This document shows positions 21,466-33,322 of a DNA stretch of 64,000 bases, in pieces. The notes below the pieces were generated by a model. That model had not been told where the DNA came from. It saw only the letters and a program-made list of their open reading frames with translations, and made no database searches. Origin of the DNA: Juglans regia (Eukaryota > Streptophyta > Magnoliopsida > Fagales > Juglandaceae); assembly GCF_001411555.2 (NCBI RefSeq), contig NC_049904.1, positions 29,401,370 to 29,465,369 on the forward strand. Direction: 5' to 3'. Each line of letters starts with the position of its first letter. Within the stretch, counting starts at the first letter, position 1. Both the position numbers and the translations under genes were made by a program.

Positions 21466-23519
21466 AAGCTAACATAGCACAACAATTTTAGTGATATTTT
21501 CAAAATATTTTTCTTTTTTTTGTAATTGTTTGGGGAATTGGAATAAATGGGGGGCAAAGGTCAATTGTAAAGTAATTGGTTGTCTTAACCACATGTATCT
21601 CTCTTTTCTGCTTCAGTATCTTTCTCCCAGAATTTGTTTTGGATAACAATCAGCTCTTGAAGTTTGTCTCATTTTATAGTCCACAAAGGTGAGACAAAAA
21701 TTGATTCCACTTCTTTATATCCCCAACATATCAAATCCCAATAGTCCATTCAGTACTTGTTGATGTTCTAAAAATCACGCAATAGATCAGAATGGGACAA
21801 AGAGTTATTTCCAGCCTACTGGGCCAACTTGGGCCTCAATTGGTGTTGTTAGGAGCCCAAGACAGTATGCCGATGCGGTTGTACGGTGTCGGTACGTACG
21901 TCCATGACAGTGAAATGCATAGAGAAAATAAGAGAAGATAGACACATGAGTTTACTTGATTCGGCATAATGCTTACGTCCATGAGCGTTTGGGGAGGAGA
22001 AATCTACTATAATATTCTTGTTTACAGTCTCTCATGGTCAAAACCATTTGCTGGAGCTCCTTGTTCCGAGATTGAAGGAGCAGTCGAAGAGGAAAAAGAA
22101 GAACTGAAGAAGAAGATATCATCCCCCTTGGAAGTCGTCTGACCCCCTACTTATCTGATTGCTTTTCCCGTTTGCGCCCCTTGCAGTGGTAAGGCCAAGC
22201 CTGTCTTGCATGTCTGACCCCCTGATAGCCCCATGCCTTCTGACCCCTTGACAGCCCTCTCCCTCCTAGCCATCCCTTTCCACTGACAGCCCACTATCCT
22301 TCCTGACACCATGGCCCGTCCCCCTGACACAACGACCCTTACCCCTGACATCCCATGCATCCTCACCCTTCTCACCTTTTCTTGTTCCATGCTGGGCCTG
22401 GGCCAAATATTTTTACCCCGCTCACAGTACCATACAGAACATACTACTGTGCTAGGTTCGGGGTTCTGCTAGAAAAACTAGGATGGAATTCACATTTTAC
22501 AAGCTATTGGAACAAGTTTTAAATAGACAAGTCTCCTGAAACTCTTTATAAAAAAAAAAAAAAAAAGTGGATCTCACTAATAAAGAATATTTTATTTTAT
22601 AATTATTCAATGTGAGATCCACTTTTTTACAAAGACTTGAAGGACTTATATAAATTATTTCTCTTTTACTATTAATGGATGGGTTATTACTTGGTCAGCA
22701 GCTATCTAGTGACAAGTGAAATAACATTTTGGGAATCTTGTTCCTTTTGAACTTGATTGGGAAAGCAGCAAAACTTTTCCGCACTACATTGCAGAACTTT
22801 GAGAGCCCATTCTCCAAACAGTCGACCATGATTCCCTTGAATTGACATGTAGCCATATAGGAACATAGAAGATTATTGACATATCTCTATGTTTCTTTCC
22901 CATTTCAAGCCACCCAAATTTGCTAAACCATCCTACAAAAGGTTATCACCATGACACAAAATACACACATAAAAATGTAATAATAGAATAAGGAATTACA
23001 TCAGCAGTAGTAACAGAATTTCAACATCACATTATGCCAACTATACTTACATGGAGATTCACCACCCAATTTTATCTTGTAAAATCACCACTTATTCCAA
23101 AAACTTAAACTGATGTGAAGATGTAGATTTTATTATTTTATGTATTAACACTCTCTCTCACTTGTAGGCCAGAATTTTCTCAATGAGTAAGCTTAATAAG
23201 TGGTATATTTAATTAAATAGTGTAGAGTGAGGGTTTGAACTCAAAACCTCTATTCTGATACTATATAAAATCACCAATTATCTCTAAAGTTTAAACTAAT
23301 GGGAATAAATAAATTTTATTATTTTGTATCTTAACATATCCAAGAGGCCCAGTTCACATCACAGCACAAGGACCTCAAATTTATCTAATCTCACACCACA
23401 ACCATAAAAAAATCACACAAACACTCACACCCAAGAGGAAAACCTATTTGGAATGCCCGGATCAAGTTGGAAAAGATGGCATCCTTATAAACGCGCAAGG
23501 CTACGGGCCTGCCGCCATA
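21466..23519. other. Intergenic; no gene found
   Basis: Includes GC-richer sequence (22080-22440) with irregular recurrence of CCCTGACAGCC / CCCCTGAC motifs, possibly a remnant of an old element, and a MITE at about 22500-22672. No ORF with a recognisable domain was found. Confidence 0.55.
22500..22672. repeat. MITE, AAATAGACAAGT family
   Basis: Imperfect inverted repeat. The left arm AAGTTTTAAATAGACAAGTC ... AAGTGGATCTCACT pairs with the right arm AGTGAGATCC-like TGTGAGATCCACTTTTTTAC ... TTATATAAATTATT. Related copies lie at 37565-37740 and 42412-42560, all with ACTAATAAAGAA/ACTAATAAAAAC just inside the left arm. Non-coding. Confidence 0.6.
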
Positions 23520-25090
23520 ATTAGGATTGTAAATGATTCGAGCTGAGTCAAACTTTTGGATTATTGAGTTGAGAGTTCAAGTTGAGCTCGTCGAGCCAAG
23601 CCGAGTTATGGTTCAAGTCGAGTTATTTATCAATTTTTGTCTGTACTCTTTAATGAGCTCGAGCCGAATCAAGTTATTATTCAAATTTTGTTTGTACTCG
23701 TTTATATATTTTTTATATATATTTTTGGAATGAATTGAAAATTAAAAATAACAAATTACAAAAAAACAAAACAAAACAAAAAATCTAATGAAATCTTTAC
23801 AACTAATATATAAACTTTATATTGAATTATAAGATTATAAAATTTTTACAAATACATTTCATATATGGTTTCTACATTGTAGTATATGAAACTACCAAGT
23901 CCTACATAGTAACTATTACACATATTATAAAATATCTACTATAATTAATCACTTAAGTACTTAATTAACTAACGTATAATTATAAGTTATATTTAATATA
24001 TAGGCATAAATGACTATGCATAAGTAACTGAGTTACGAACTACATATTTAATTATGAAGGTAACTATGCTTATATTATTAAAGAAGCATACATATATATA
24101 TGTATATATATATATATATTTATATATGCATCCATGTGTATATAAGAATACTAAATATATCTTCTTATATTTTAAAAGCATGTATAACGTGAACAGTAAT
24201 GAACAGTTATTATTGTTCACGTTAAAATGTAATGAACCGTGATTATTGTTCACGTTAAAAGCCAACTATAATGAACAGTGATTACTGTTCATGTTAAAAG
24301 TCAACAATAATGAACAGTGATTACTGTTCATGAATCACTATTCACGTTAAAAGCCAACAGTAATGAACAGTGATTGAAAAAATTAAGATTTGAGACTTTA
24401 AATCTCAATCCTTCATCTTGAATCTCCAGAATTGATCTAACAGTAGAGGTTAAAACATTAAAAATAAACAAACTTAAAATAGATAATTAAAATATAAATT
24501 CAATTTTAATTTATAAAATACTAATCTTTTATCATTAAATAAAAAAATAGAGTTTTGTTAAATATTTTTAAGAGAATAAAATCATATAAATAATTAGAGT
24601 TTTTAATATAATTTAAATCTCATAATATTCTTAATTAACTAAAATCATTTAGATAAAATGATTGTTTTAGCGCTCCTTGAGTCATTGAGTAGTGTGGTTA
24701 AATTCTACAATTCATATATTTTGTTAAGAAAACTATTACTAGAATATCTAAAATCTTTTAATTTTCATATTACTCATATTACTGTAATATTTTATTATCA
24801 TTGTTATGCTTATTAAAATTTATTTTTCTACTCCTGTACATTAAATTATTGACTAATTAATTTTATTTAAAAAACATATTATTTTTACATTTTGTGGATA
24901 TAAGTCACTAGGAAAACGTACATTGCCCGTCACTCACTACTAGTAATTATATATATATATATATATATATTATATTCAATGATTTATGTATGAACTATAC
25001 TCAAGTGGAACTAACGAGTTGAGATAAGCATAAACAAGTGAGTCTTAACCAGTCTTAACCGAACTGAATCGAGTATTTATCATTTATTAA
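23520..25090. repeat. Degenerate repetitive region (GAGCTCGAG-type element)
   Basis: The left edge has repeated GAGTTGAG / GAGCTCGTCGAGCC / GAGCTCGAGCCGA motifs typical of old, non-coding plant transposons. Similar but weaker GAGTTGAG / ACTGAATCGAG motifs reappear near 25010-25070. The middle is AT-rich, with TA microsatellites (about 24092-24120 and 24950-24970) and a palindromic tandem array. Exact ends and class are not resolved. Confidence 0.4.
24188..24376. repeat. Tandem array of TGAACAG...CTGTTCA palindromes
   Basis: About four to five units of roughly 45-50 bp, each centred on an inverted repeat such as TGAACAGTGATTACTGTTCA and separated by CGTTAAAAGCCAACA-like spacers. Each unit can fold into a short hairpin. 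No coding potential. Confidence 0.75.
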
Positions 25091-25964
25091 TAGAAAACAC
25101 TACTTTATCTCTTTACTTTGACAGCTAAAAGTGACCGCTTGACTTTTTTTTTTTTTTAGTGATTAAAGAAGTAATTTTAATTGTATTAATTTTTTTATAA
25201 AAAAATATTTAAATATATTAAAAAAATATAAATAAAGAAATTAAAAAAAAAACTAAAAAAATACTCTAGTTCAAAATGAGCGAGTACTCTGAACGGAAAG
25301 TAGTCCGACTCTTTATTAACTGAGCGGATTTCTACTTTCATAGTTAAACTTTTCTTTTCACGGCGAGCTCAGTTGGAATTCAACAAAGTATCAAGCTAGC
25401 AAGAGTACAGTTTGGTATTTACGGCCTGAAATTAGTCAGAACATGTATCGGACACCTGTTGCCAATAAAAAGTTGACTGTACTACCTCTTTTTAGGTTTC
25501 GGCCATCAGACGGGATAGTAATTCATGGGCACAATCAATTAGGCTGGATTAGCTACACATTCGATTCATTCAGCGTCAGGATCTATTTGGGCTTGACTGA
25601 ACTCAAACAATACTTCAGCCCGCCACGAAGAATACAATACAATAGTGGACCAAAACATTTTTTATTCGCCATTTAAGACCAATACAAAAGCCTAAAGGAG
25701 AAGAATTTGTCAGATTCCAGGGTCCTGACCAGAAGAAACTGTACATGGTGCGAATGTTAAAAATGTCACCGGCAAAAAATGCAAGGCGTTGGTGCATGTT
25801 GTTTATATAACTCAATGAATGAATTCGCTTATGTGACGCCTCATTTTAAATGCACGTAATTAAACCATTATTATTTTTCAGCACCTTGTTCAATTGGTCG
25901 GTCCTCCAAAAACACCCTATACACCAAATTTTGACAGTTCAAAAATTAAGTTGGTTTCTATCAA
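25091..25964. other. Intergenic; no gene found
   Basis: AT-rich sequence with homopolymer tracts followed by more balanced sequence (25300-25850) with only short, motif-free frames. Confidence 0.55.
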
Positions 25965-26145
25965 TTTGGATAGTGAGTTGAGATGAGATGAAAATTGAAT
26001 AAAATATTATTTGAATATTATTTTTGTTTTGATATTTAAAAAAGTAGAATTATTTATTGTATTTTATATGAAAGTTTATAAAAATTGAAATAATGAGATG
26101 AGATGAGATGAGATGACTTGAGATGAATTTTGAATTCAAACCTAC
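25965..26145. repeat. Tourist-like MITE copy
   Basis: Left end TTTGGATAGTGAGTTGAGATGAG; right end has a GAGATGAGATGAG run and TTCAAACCTACCAAAG. The interior (AATATTATTTTTG, TTTATTGTATTTTATATG) matches the family represented by 50682-50871. It lies directly before the LINE start. Boundaries are approximate. Confidence 0.55.
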
Positions 26146-26229
26146 CAAAGAATGATATGCAAATAGTTACGGTTTTTACGAAGCGCTCAGCCTTGGTGTT
26201 GTTTAAGATTCCTGAACTAGGGTTGGCGC

Positions 26230-27645
26230 ATGGCGGCGCCCCATGCCCCCCCGTACTCAGTGGGGGCTGCTGCAGGGGATGGTGGATCCCTGTCTTTTGC
26301 TCAGATGGTCTCTAAATCAACAATGTCATAGTCGTTCAAGATGCAGATCCGTTATCCCGTTGATGTGGATTGTGAGCCAGGGTTCATCTTTTCGGAACCA
26401 GAGATGTCGAAGGCGGCAGAAGATTTCCGTTTTGCACTTGTTTTGAAATTTGTTCGTGCAAGACCAACCATTGATGATATTCGGCAAGGTATCATACAGT
26501 CCTTGGGATTGCTGGACGTTCCAACGGTCAGTGTCATGGATGATCACCATGTCTTGGTTAAGATGCAGCCTGAACGTGACTTTGTTCATAGTTGGGCTCA
26601 CGAAAGCAAATTGTTGGCAAGTTGTATATTTTGTCTTTTCTGTTGGACAAAGGAGTTCGATTTACGTAAAGAATCCACGTTGGTCCCGCAGTGGATTTTT
26701 CTACCTGGTTTGCAGTTACACCTATATAGAACAAATTGCTTTCATATCTTTGCAACGCGTTTTGGAAAATTCCTGGGAACAGACAATGCTACGTTGAATC
26801 GCACTCGGGCCTCTGGCGCTCGGTTGTGTGTGGAGGTTGATCTAACGGAGGACCCTGTTCAGGGTTTTCCAATTATGGTGGGCAATAGGAAGTTGTGGCA
26901 AGAGACAAGGTATGAACAAAAGGGTTTTTATTGTTTGAAATGTTGCAGACATGACCATACGTCAGTGGTTTGTAGAGCTGGGTTTGGTGGTTCAAAGAAA
27001 GTCAGGGAAGAAGTGAATGGTGGAGTTAAGAAAGTTTGGCAAGGGAAACAAAAGCAGGGTATGATTATTAGGGAGGACGCTGAACCTAGTGGTAGTACGA
27101 AGCAGAATGTTCAGGTGGAAAATGGGGTGGCTTTGGAGGAAAATATTAACATGGGTGTCTCATAGGATATGATGGGTGAAGAAAAAATTAGTCGGGAGGA
27201 AGAGTTGGTGGGGATGGTGCAGATTGAGGAAGTGCTTGTGGATTGTGAGGGTGAGCCTATGGACGTGGTACAAAATGATGTGCAAACCCAGCCTATTGTA
27301 GAGGAAGTCGATTGTGTGCAATCGTTGGAAGAGTTACCTTCAATCCAAATAGGAAGCCCTGAGGAGCAGGGACTGGCCCTAGTTCAGAGTGGTGACTATG
27401 TGGGCCCTGAGCCAAATTTATCTGCGGTTGTGCAGCTGTCGCCTGGGGTGGGTAGTGGCAATGTAATAATATTGTCAAAGGTGCTTGAAATGGAATGTAA
27501 TGCCTTGGTGCAAGTGGAATCTTTGGCTGTGCCAGCCAATTGTTCGCTTTCAGATGCTGAGGAGGAGGAACAGGGCACAAGTTTGGCTATTCATAAGGGG
27601 CATGAGTCTGATAGTATTCATGGTATACTAGTAGTTCGAAGTTGA
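26230..27645 (+). pseudogene. LINE ORF1 (DUF4283/CCHC-type), with in-frame stops
   Basis: From ATG at 26230 (MAAPHAPPYSVGAAAG), the frame hits TAG at 26326, continues from 26341 to a second TAG at 27163-27165, and then runs in the same frame to 27645. Residues in the second part match the plant LINE ORF1 layout: a DUF4283-like globular region, then a zinc knuckle CLKCCRHDHTSVVC (CX2CX4HX4C) and an acidic tail. The protein normally coats LINE RNA. Two isolated TAG codons in one otherwise open frame point to decay by point mutation. Confidence 0.8.
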
Positions 27646-27703
27646 AGGTTTTGCCAGTGCGTCAGTCCAAGCGAGTGTCCACTCGCACCATGAAATTGAA
27701 TTT

Positions 27704-30700
27704 ATGAGTGAGTCCATCATTGCATGGAACATTAGAGGGTTGGGTCGGTCTAGGCGTGAGTTGAGGCAGATGATTCGGAAATATAATGGAACCATTGTAG
27801 CGCTTTTTGAGCTGTTTTTAAGGCAAGATAAGCTGTTACATCTTGCTAGTGGTTTGGGTTTTGATGGGTTTTATTGTAATGAGGATGTGGGTGGGAAATT
27901 TTGGGTATTATGGAAGCATCCGTATGAATTTGAAGTCGCTGGAGTATCAAGTCAGATGGTGACGAGGTGGTTTAATCTGGAGAATAAACGGGCTATGGTA
28001 ACTTTGTTTACGCCAAATGTGTTTTAACTGCAAGACATGAGTTATGGCAAGATCTGGTGGAGGTTGGTGTGGGCGTTCATCCTTGATTGGTTCTTGGTGA
28101 TTTTAATATCATCAGAGAGGACAGGGAATGGGTTAGGGGCGTCCGTGTTCAAGCCAGGCCATGGAAGAGTTTAATGCATGCATTGATGCGTGTGGTTTTG
28201 TTGAATTGGCTCACCATGGGAATGCACTTTCTTGGTGTAATGGCCAGGAAGGAAATGCTCGTCAATGGGCACGGTTAGACAGGGCTCTAGCTAATTTGCT
28301 GTTTTCTGAGTCTTTTCCGTCGACGAATCTAGAATATCTTAATCGTAAGTCCTCGGATCATAGTCCTATGGTGGTGAAGTTATCTCGTTTCTCGCCCAGG
28401 CATGGGCCATCTCCTTTTAAATTCCAAAACATGTGGTGCTTGCATGATGCATTTCAAAATTGTGTGAAGGATGTGTGGGAGAGGCTTGTATATGAGTCAA
28501 ACTTGGTGAAACTAGCTGCTAAATTAAAACGCACCAAAATTGCACTTCGAGCATGGAATGTATCTGTGTTTGGGAGGATTGATCAGAATATAAAGCAATT
28601 GGAAGGAAGGCTAGTATGCTTGGAATCCCAACTTCAGCTGAATTACTCAGAGGATATTGAGTCTGAGTATCTTATATCCAAGCTGGAGCTAGAGGTGTGG
28701 GAAAAGAGAGAAAAAGCCCGACTGGCTCAAATAACGAAGAAGAAGTGGTTGAAAGAGAGGGATAAGAACTCAAAATTTTTCCATGAGGTGATTAGTCAAA
28801 GACGACAAAGTTCTTCTATTGCACAGATGGTACTTGAGAATGGGAAGGTGTTGAGCTCGCCTGTAGTAGTACATGCGGGAGCTGTGAAGTATTTTCAGGA
28901 GCTTTTATCAGAGGCTACAGAAACGGAGAGGACAGACTTGCATGGATTAATGCATCCGGAAGTATCATTGATTGAGAATGAGAAGCTGTGTAGTTCACCC
29001 ATGGAGGAGGAAGTGCTTGCTGCGATTTTCTCCATTCTGCAGCAAAGCAGCCTGGGTCCAGACGGTTTTGGATCATCTTTTATACCTCCTGTTGGGCTAC
29101 AGTTAAAGAGGATGTACTGGAAGCGGTGAGGGATTTTTTTAATGGTACTGATTTGCCATTATTTTATGCCTCATCTTACATTGTTTTGATTCCAAAGGTA
29201 CCGAATCCGAGTATCTTTGAGAAATTCATCCTATCAGTCTTTGTTCAGTGGCATATAAGATATTCTCAAAGATCATTGTTTCAAGATTGACGCGTATTTT
29301 GCCGAGGTTGATTTCTCCTGAACAAGGAGCGATCATTCCAGGGTGTAGTATCTTTGAAAATATATCTCTCTCTCTCTCTCGCTCAAGAGATGGTGCATGG
29401 CTTGAAGAAGAAGACTCGGGGAGGCAATGTTATGGTCAAGATTGATATGGCGAAGGTATATGATCGAGTACACTGGGATTTTTTATTCCAAATGCTTGAG
29501 GGTCTGGGTTTTTCTGAAAATTTTTGTAAGCTAGTTCGCTCATGTGTTAGCTCTCCTTGGTATTCGGTGATGATGAATGGGCCTTATAAAGGTTTTTTTA
29601 AATCCAATAGAGGTCTTCGACAGGGTGATCCTCTATCGCTTTATCTATTTATCTTGATGCATGAGGTTTTATCTCTTCTACTTCGACAGAAATTTGAGAG
29701 TGGAGGTATTGGAAAATTTTATCATCCAAAGGGGTCTCCGTTGGTTTCACATTTACTGTACACGGATGATGTATTAGTTTTTTTGAATGGGATGAAGCGC
29801 TCGATGCAAGGGTTGATGAGGACTTTTGCTTTGTATGAGAAATGGTCTAGGCAACGGATTAGTAATGAAGTATGCACTTTTTGCTCCGTATGTTAGTAGT
29901 GCAAGGAGGCATCATTTATTATGGAGTACTGGCTTTCGGGACGGAGGGCATGACGCTGCGACTTACTTGGGGGCCCCGTTGATGGATGGGAGGTTGAAGG
30001 CTAGTTATTTGGATTCGTTGGTGACTAAAGTAAGAGCAAGAGTTGCTGTATGGAAGGCTCGTTTATTATCACAAGGGGGGAGATTGGTTCTGTTAAAGCA
30101 TGTTTTAATGAGCATGGCTTCCTATATTTTAGCTGTCATGGATGTTTCGAAGGTGGTGATTGCTAAGCTAAATAATATTCTATCGTCTTTTTTTTGGGGT
30201 GAACATGGAGGCAAGGCTAAGATGAAATGGTGTGCTTTGGATTGGATCAGCAAGCCAACTAGTGAAGGGGGCTTGGGATTGAGGAGTTTTTAGGAAGTGC
30301 AGAGGGTCATGCATATGAAACTGTCATGGTCTCTTTTGTCAACTAATTCATTGTGGGCTCGGTTTTTGCTGCAAAAATATGGAAAGGGTAGGCATTTATC
30401 TCTGGTGGTCTCTACACATGCAAGTTCTCAATTATGGAGATCAATTGTCTTTGTTTTGCCAGAGGTTTGTGAGGCTTCGAGAGTGAAGGTGAATGAGGGT
30501 CGATCATCGTTTTGGTTTGATAGATGGGTCAAGGAGAGGCCGCTGTGTGAGCTGGTTTCTTCAGTGGGTCAGCCTCTTTTGAAGATTAGTGATGTCTAGC
30601 TTGATAATTAGTGGGATTTTGAGGTTCTTTCTCAACTGGTGGGGGAAGAATTGGCTAATGAGGTTCTAAGGAGAGTCTGTGCTGGCAGAGCAGGAGAGGA

Positions 30701-31620
30701 TGTGCTAATTTGGAGGCCAAGTCCGAATGGTCAGTTTTCTTCAGCTAGTGCATGGGAGATTATATGGGTGAAAGGCTAACAGTACCCTTGGATGAATTGG
30801 ATGTGGAACAAAAATCTACCTGGGAAGTTCTCGGTATGCATGTGGAGGGCGAGGTTTAGGTGCCTTTCAGTTGACGACCGAGTTCGTAGCCGTGGGGTTT
30901 ATCTAGTCTTGAAATATGATTGCTGCGAGGGGCCACAAATGGAAACTTTTGGATCATGTATTGGCCACTGGTGAGTTCGCACAGCAAGTGTGGAAAATGG
31001 CTGCTTTAGCTATAGGAGTTCCGTGTTTGCAGACGGGAACATGGTGGAGTTGAGTGTCAGTATGGTTTTCATGTGCAAAGAAATCTACGCAAAAAGGAAA
31101 AATTATTGGGCTGCTTCCAAGCATTTTAACTTGGTGTCTATGGAGAAGACGATGTAGAGCAAGGATGGAAGGGATCCATGAGAATGTAGTGGGCGTTTGG
31201 AGAACTATTCGTACCTGGCTGGGAGCTATGGTGAATGATAGCAGCGTGCTTGACCCATTTGATGAGTTACGTTTACGTGAATTGGACATCCTAGTTTGGT
31301 GTCGATTTGGTCAACATGTTCAGCTTGTAGCTTGGCAAAGACCAGCTGCTGAGTGGTGAAAATTAAATGTGGATGGAAGTTGTAGGGGTAATCCGGGTAC
31401 TTGTGGTGGTGGTGGAGTGGTGCGAGATAATTGTGGAGTGCTTATTGGTGCTTTTTCAGAATACTTTGGGGTGGGTACGAATACGGAGGCTAGTTGCGTG
31501 CTCTTTTATGTGGCGTGAAGTTGTGCAAGCAATTGGGTGGTTCTCATATTGTCTTAGAATGTGATTCGAAGGTGGTAGTGGACTGGCTTAGGGCTCGTCG
31601 ATGTACGTTATGGTATTTCT
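27704..31620 (+). pseudogene. LINE ORF2 (endonuclease - reverse transcriptase - RNase H), frameshifted
   Basis: Pieces in several frames follow the usual order. Endonuclease: WNIRGLGR near 27724, GDFN near 28095, SDHSP near 28355. Reverse transcriptase: GPDGF near 29058, DMAKVYDRVHWDF near 29445, RQGDPLS near 29620, and YTDD at 29759-29770 in place of the usual YADD. Then a region resembling zf-RVT (WGEHGGKAKMKW). RNase H: KLNVDGSCRGNPG near 31360 and LECDSK near 31555. At least five frame breaks or stops separate the parts, so no functional polyprotein can be made. Confidence 0.85.
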
Positions 31621-32088
31621 GAGATTATTAGGATGAGTTAGTTCATGAACTTGAAGGGTTATCCTATCAAGTAGTGCACTAGTTTAGAGAAGGTAATCAA
31701 GCAACAGGTTTCCTTTCGAGAAGAGGTGAAGCAGGCCAAGTGAGTTATTATGGTGTGAATGATTTGTTGCCTAGGCTATTACGGGGTATAATCCTATTAG
31801 ATAAAATGGGTATGCCTACATTGCGAGGGCACTCATGGTTTTAGAGGCTGAGAGGGATTTTGGTGTTTTTGTGTTTTTAGTTGGTTCTTTGGTTTTTGGT
31901 TTCGGTTCTTTGTAATTTTGAGTGGATTGTGGTTTTCTTGTTACATGGTATTCTTCCATCATAAATAAGGGATTGATTAATAATACTGGATACAGGCCAC
32001 TCTTAAATATGTGGCTCTAACTCTTATAAAACAAAATATAAAATAAAATAAAATACAAAAATATGCAAATAGACTGCTTGCTATAAGG

Positions 32089-32524
32089 TAGGGGTGGGCA
32101 GCGGGGCCCCGCCCGGCTTCCGCCCCGCCCCGCATAGAGAGGGCATAGCGGGGGCGGGGGGCGGGATGACCCCAGCGGGGCCTCGCCCCGCCTCCGCCCC
32201 ACATTAATTTTTTTTTTTATTTATATATATTAAATAAATATATTGTATATAGATATACACAATTTATAAAAGACTTAAAATTATATTCAAGTCATTGGAT
32301 TGCTTTGGCCTCCTAGGCCAATCTTTATATAGGAGGCCAAGGCAATACAATAGTCATCTTTAAGCAATGTGAGACTTAGTAGTAAGTCCCACATTGCTTA
32401 AAGATGACTATTGTATTGCCTTGGCCTCCTATATAAAGATTGGCTTAAGAGGCCAAATCAATCCTCTAACTCTATATATAAGACAAAATATAAAATAAAA
32501 TCAATACCAAAGGTAGCACCCCTA
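32089..32524. mobile_element. Non-autonomous hAT-like element, 436 bp
   Basis: Ends TAGGGGTGGGCA / GGTAGCACCCCTA (inverted TAGGGGTG core) are flanked by a perfect 8-bp duplication CTATAAGG (32081-32088 and 32525-32532). The left side is very GC-rich (GGGGCCCCGCCC, CCCCGCC repeats). The right half contains a near-perfect hairpin (32297-32464). No ORF. Confidence 0.8.
32297..32464. repeat. 81-bp inverted repeat with 6-nt loop (USE/TATA-like arms)
   Basis: Arms 32297-32377 and 32384-32464 pair with about five mismatches around the loop AGTAGT. The right arm reads GTCCCACATTG (32386-32396), then 33 nt, then TATATAAA (32430-32437). This matches the layout of the plant snRNA Upstream Sequence Element (consensus RTCCCACATCG) and TATA box with pol II-type spacing. 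The left arm carries the same layout on the minus strand (GTCTCACATTG, TATATAAA), so the hairpin equals two divergent promoter-like units. Confidence 0.85.
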
Positions 32525-32532
32525 CTATAAGG

Positions 32533-33322
32533 GCATTGAATTAATGGGTTTAGAGTCTAGACAGACAGGTATCCCTAAATCCTACTCAATTACCTGAACG
32601 GTGGCTTGAAGATGTGAATCCTTGTCATCAATCTATATGAAAGCTTGCAAAAGAAAAAAATTTTCTTCGTAAAAGAAAAATATAAAATTAAAATATTATT
32701 AAAATATAATTTTTATTTAAAAATCTGTATTCTTTTTTATATTTCATTTAAAAATTTAGAATAATAAAATAATAATTAGATAAAAAAGTTATATTTGAAA
32801 TTAAAAAATATATATTTGAATGATATTTAAAAAAAATTATGAAAAAATTTGAGACAATTTGCATTTATTTAGTTAACGTCAAAATCTTTTTTTTTTTAAT
32901 CTAAAAATTACTACATCTCAAGCAAAAGTCATTAGCATATATAGTGCGAAAAATTGTTATAAATGTAATTTCTCGAGCAAAGTCATCCAGCAATTGGTTG
33001 GTCTGCAAATGAATTTTAAAAATTCAAGAAACTTAACAAGTTAACGTCACTTAACAGATCGTAAAGCACTAGAGCTGTATGAATAGAAGGACAAAGTTGT
33101 AAATTGAAGGAGAGCATCTTTGGCGCCAGAAGCCTCGTAATTAGTTCATTTATCAGAATAATTCACAGTAAACTAAGCCATATGCAATAAAATTAATGTT
33201 TCTAAGTCAAGATGGCTGGCTGGCTGGCAGCCATTGTATTCACAAACATCAAGTAATCATCTTTACAACAAAAACTAGGTGCAATTCTGAAGCTGAGTTT
33301 GCTACAGATTGATTAGCAAGGT
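32533..33322. other. Intergenic / 3' flank of the IPGA1-like gene
   Basis: AT-rich; no gene found. The stretch next to 33323 probably includes the 3' UTR of the minus-strand gene. Confidence 0.55.

Larger units (their letters stand above)
26150..31975 (+). mobile_element. L1-type LINE with RNase H, near full length, inactivated
   Basis: The order on the plus strand is ORF1 (nucleic-acid-binding, CCHC knuckle), then ORF2 (AP-type endonuclease, reverse transcriptase, zinc-binding region, RNase H), then a 3' UTR with T/G-rich sequence ending near TTGATTAATAATAC. This is the standard plant L1 order including a C-terminal RNase H. Both ORFs carry stops or frameshifts. The exact 5' end and target duplications are not visible: the element abuts a MITE on the left, and the 3' end lacks a clean poly(A). 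Confidence 0.85.

Noticed and set aside
22151..22390. 79-aa Gly/Arg/Met-rich minus-strand frame
   Set aside because: Low-complexity translation of a CCCTGACAGCC-type repetitive stretch.
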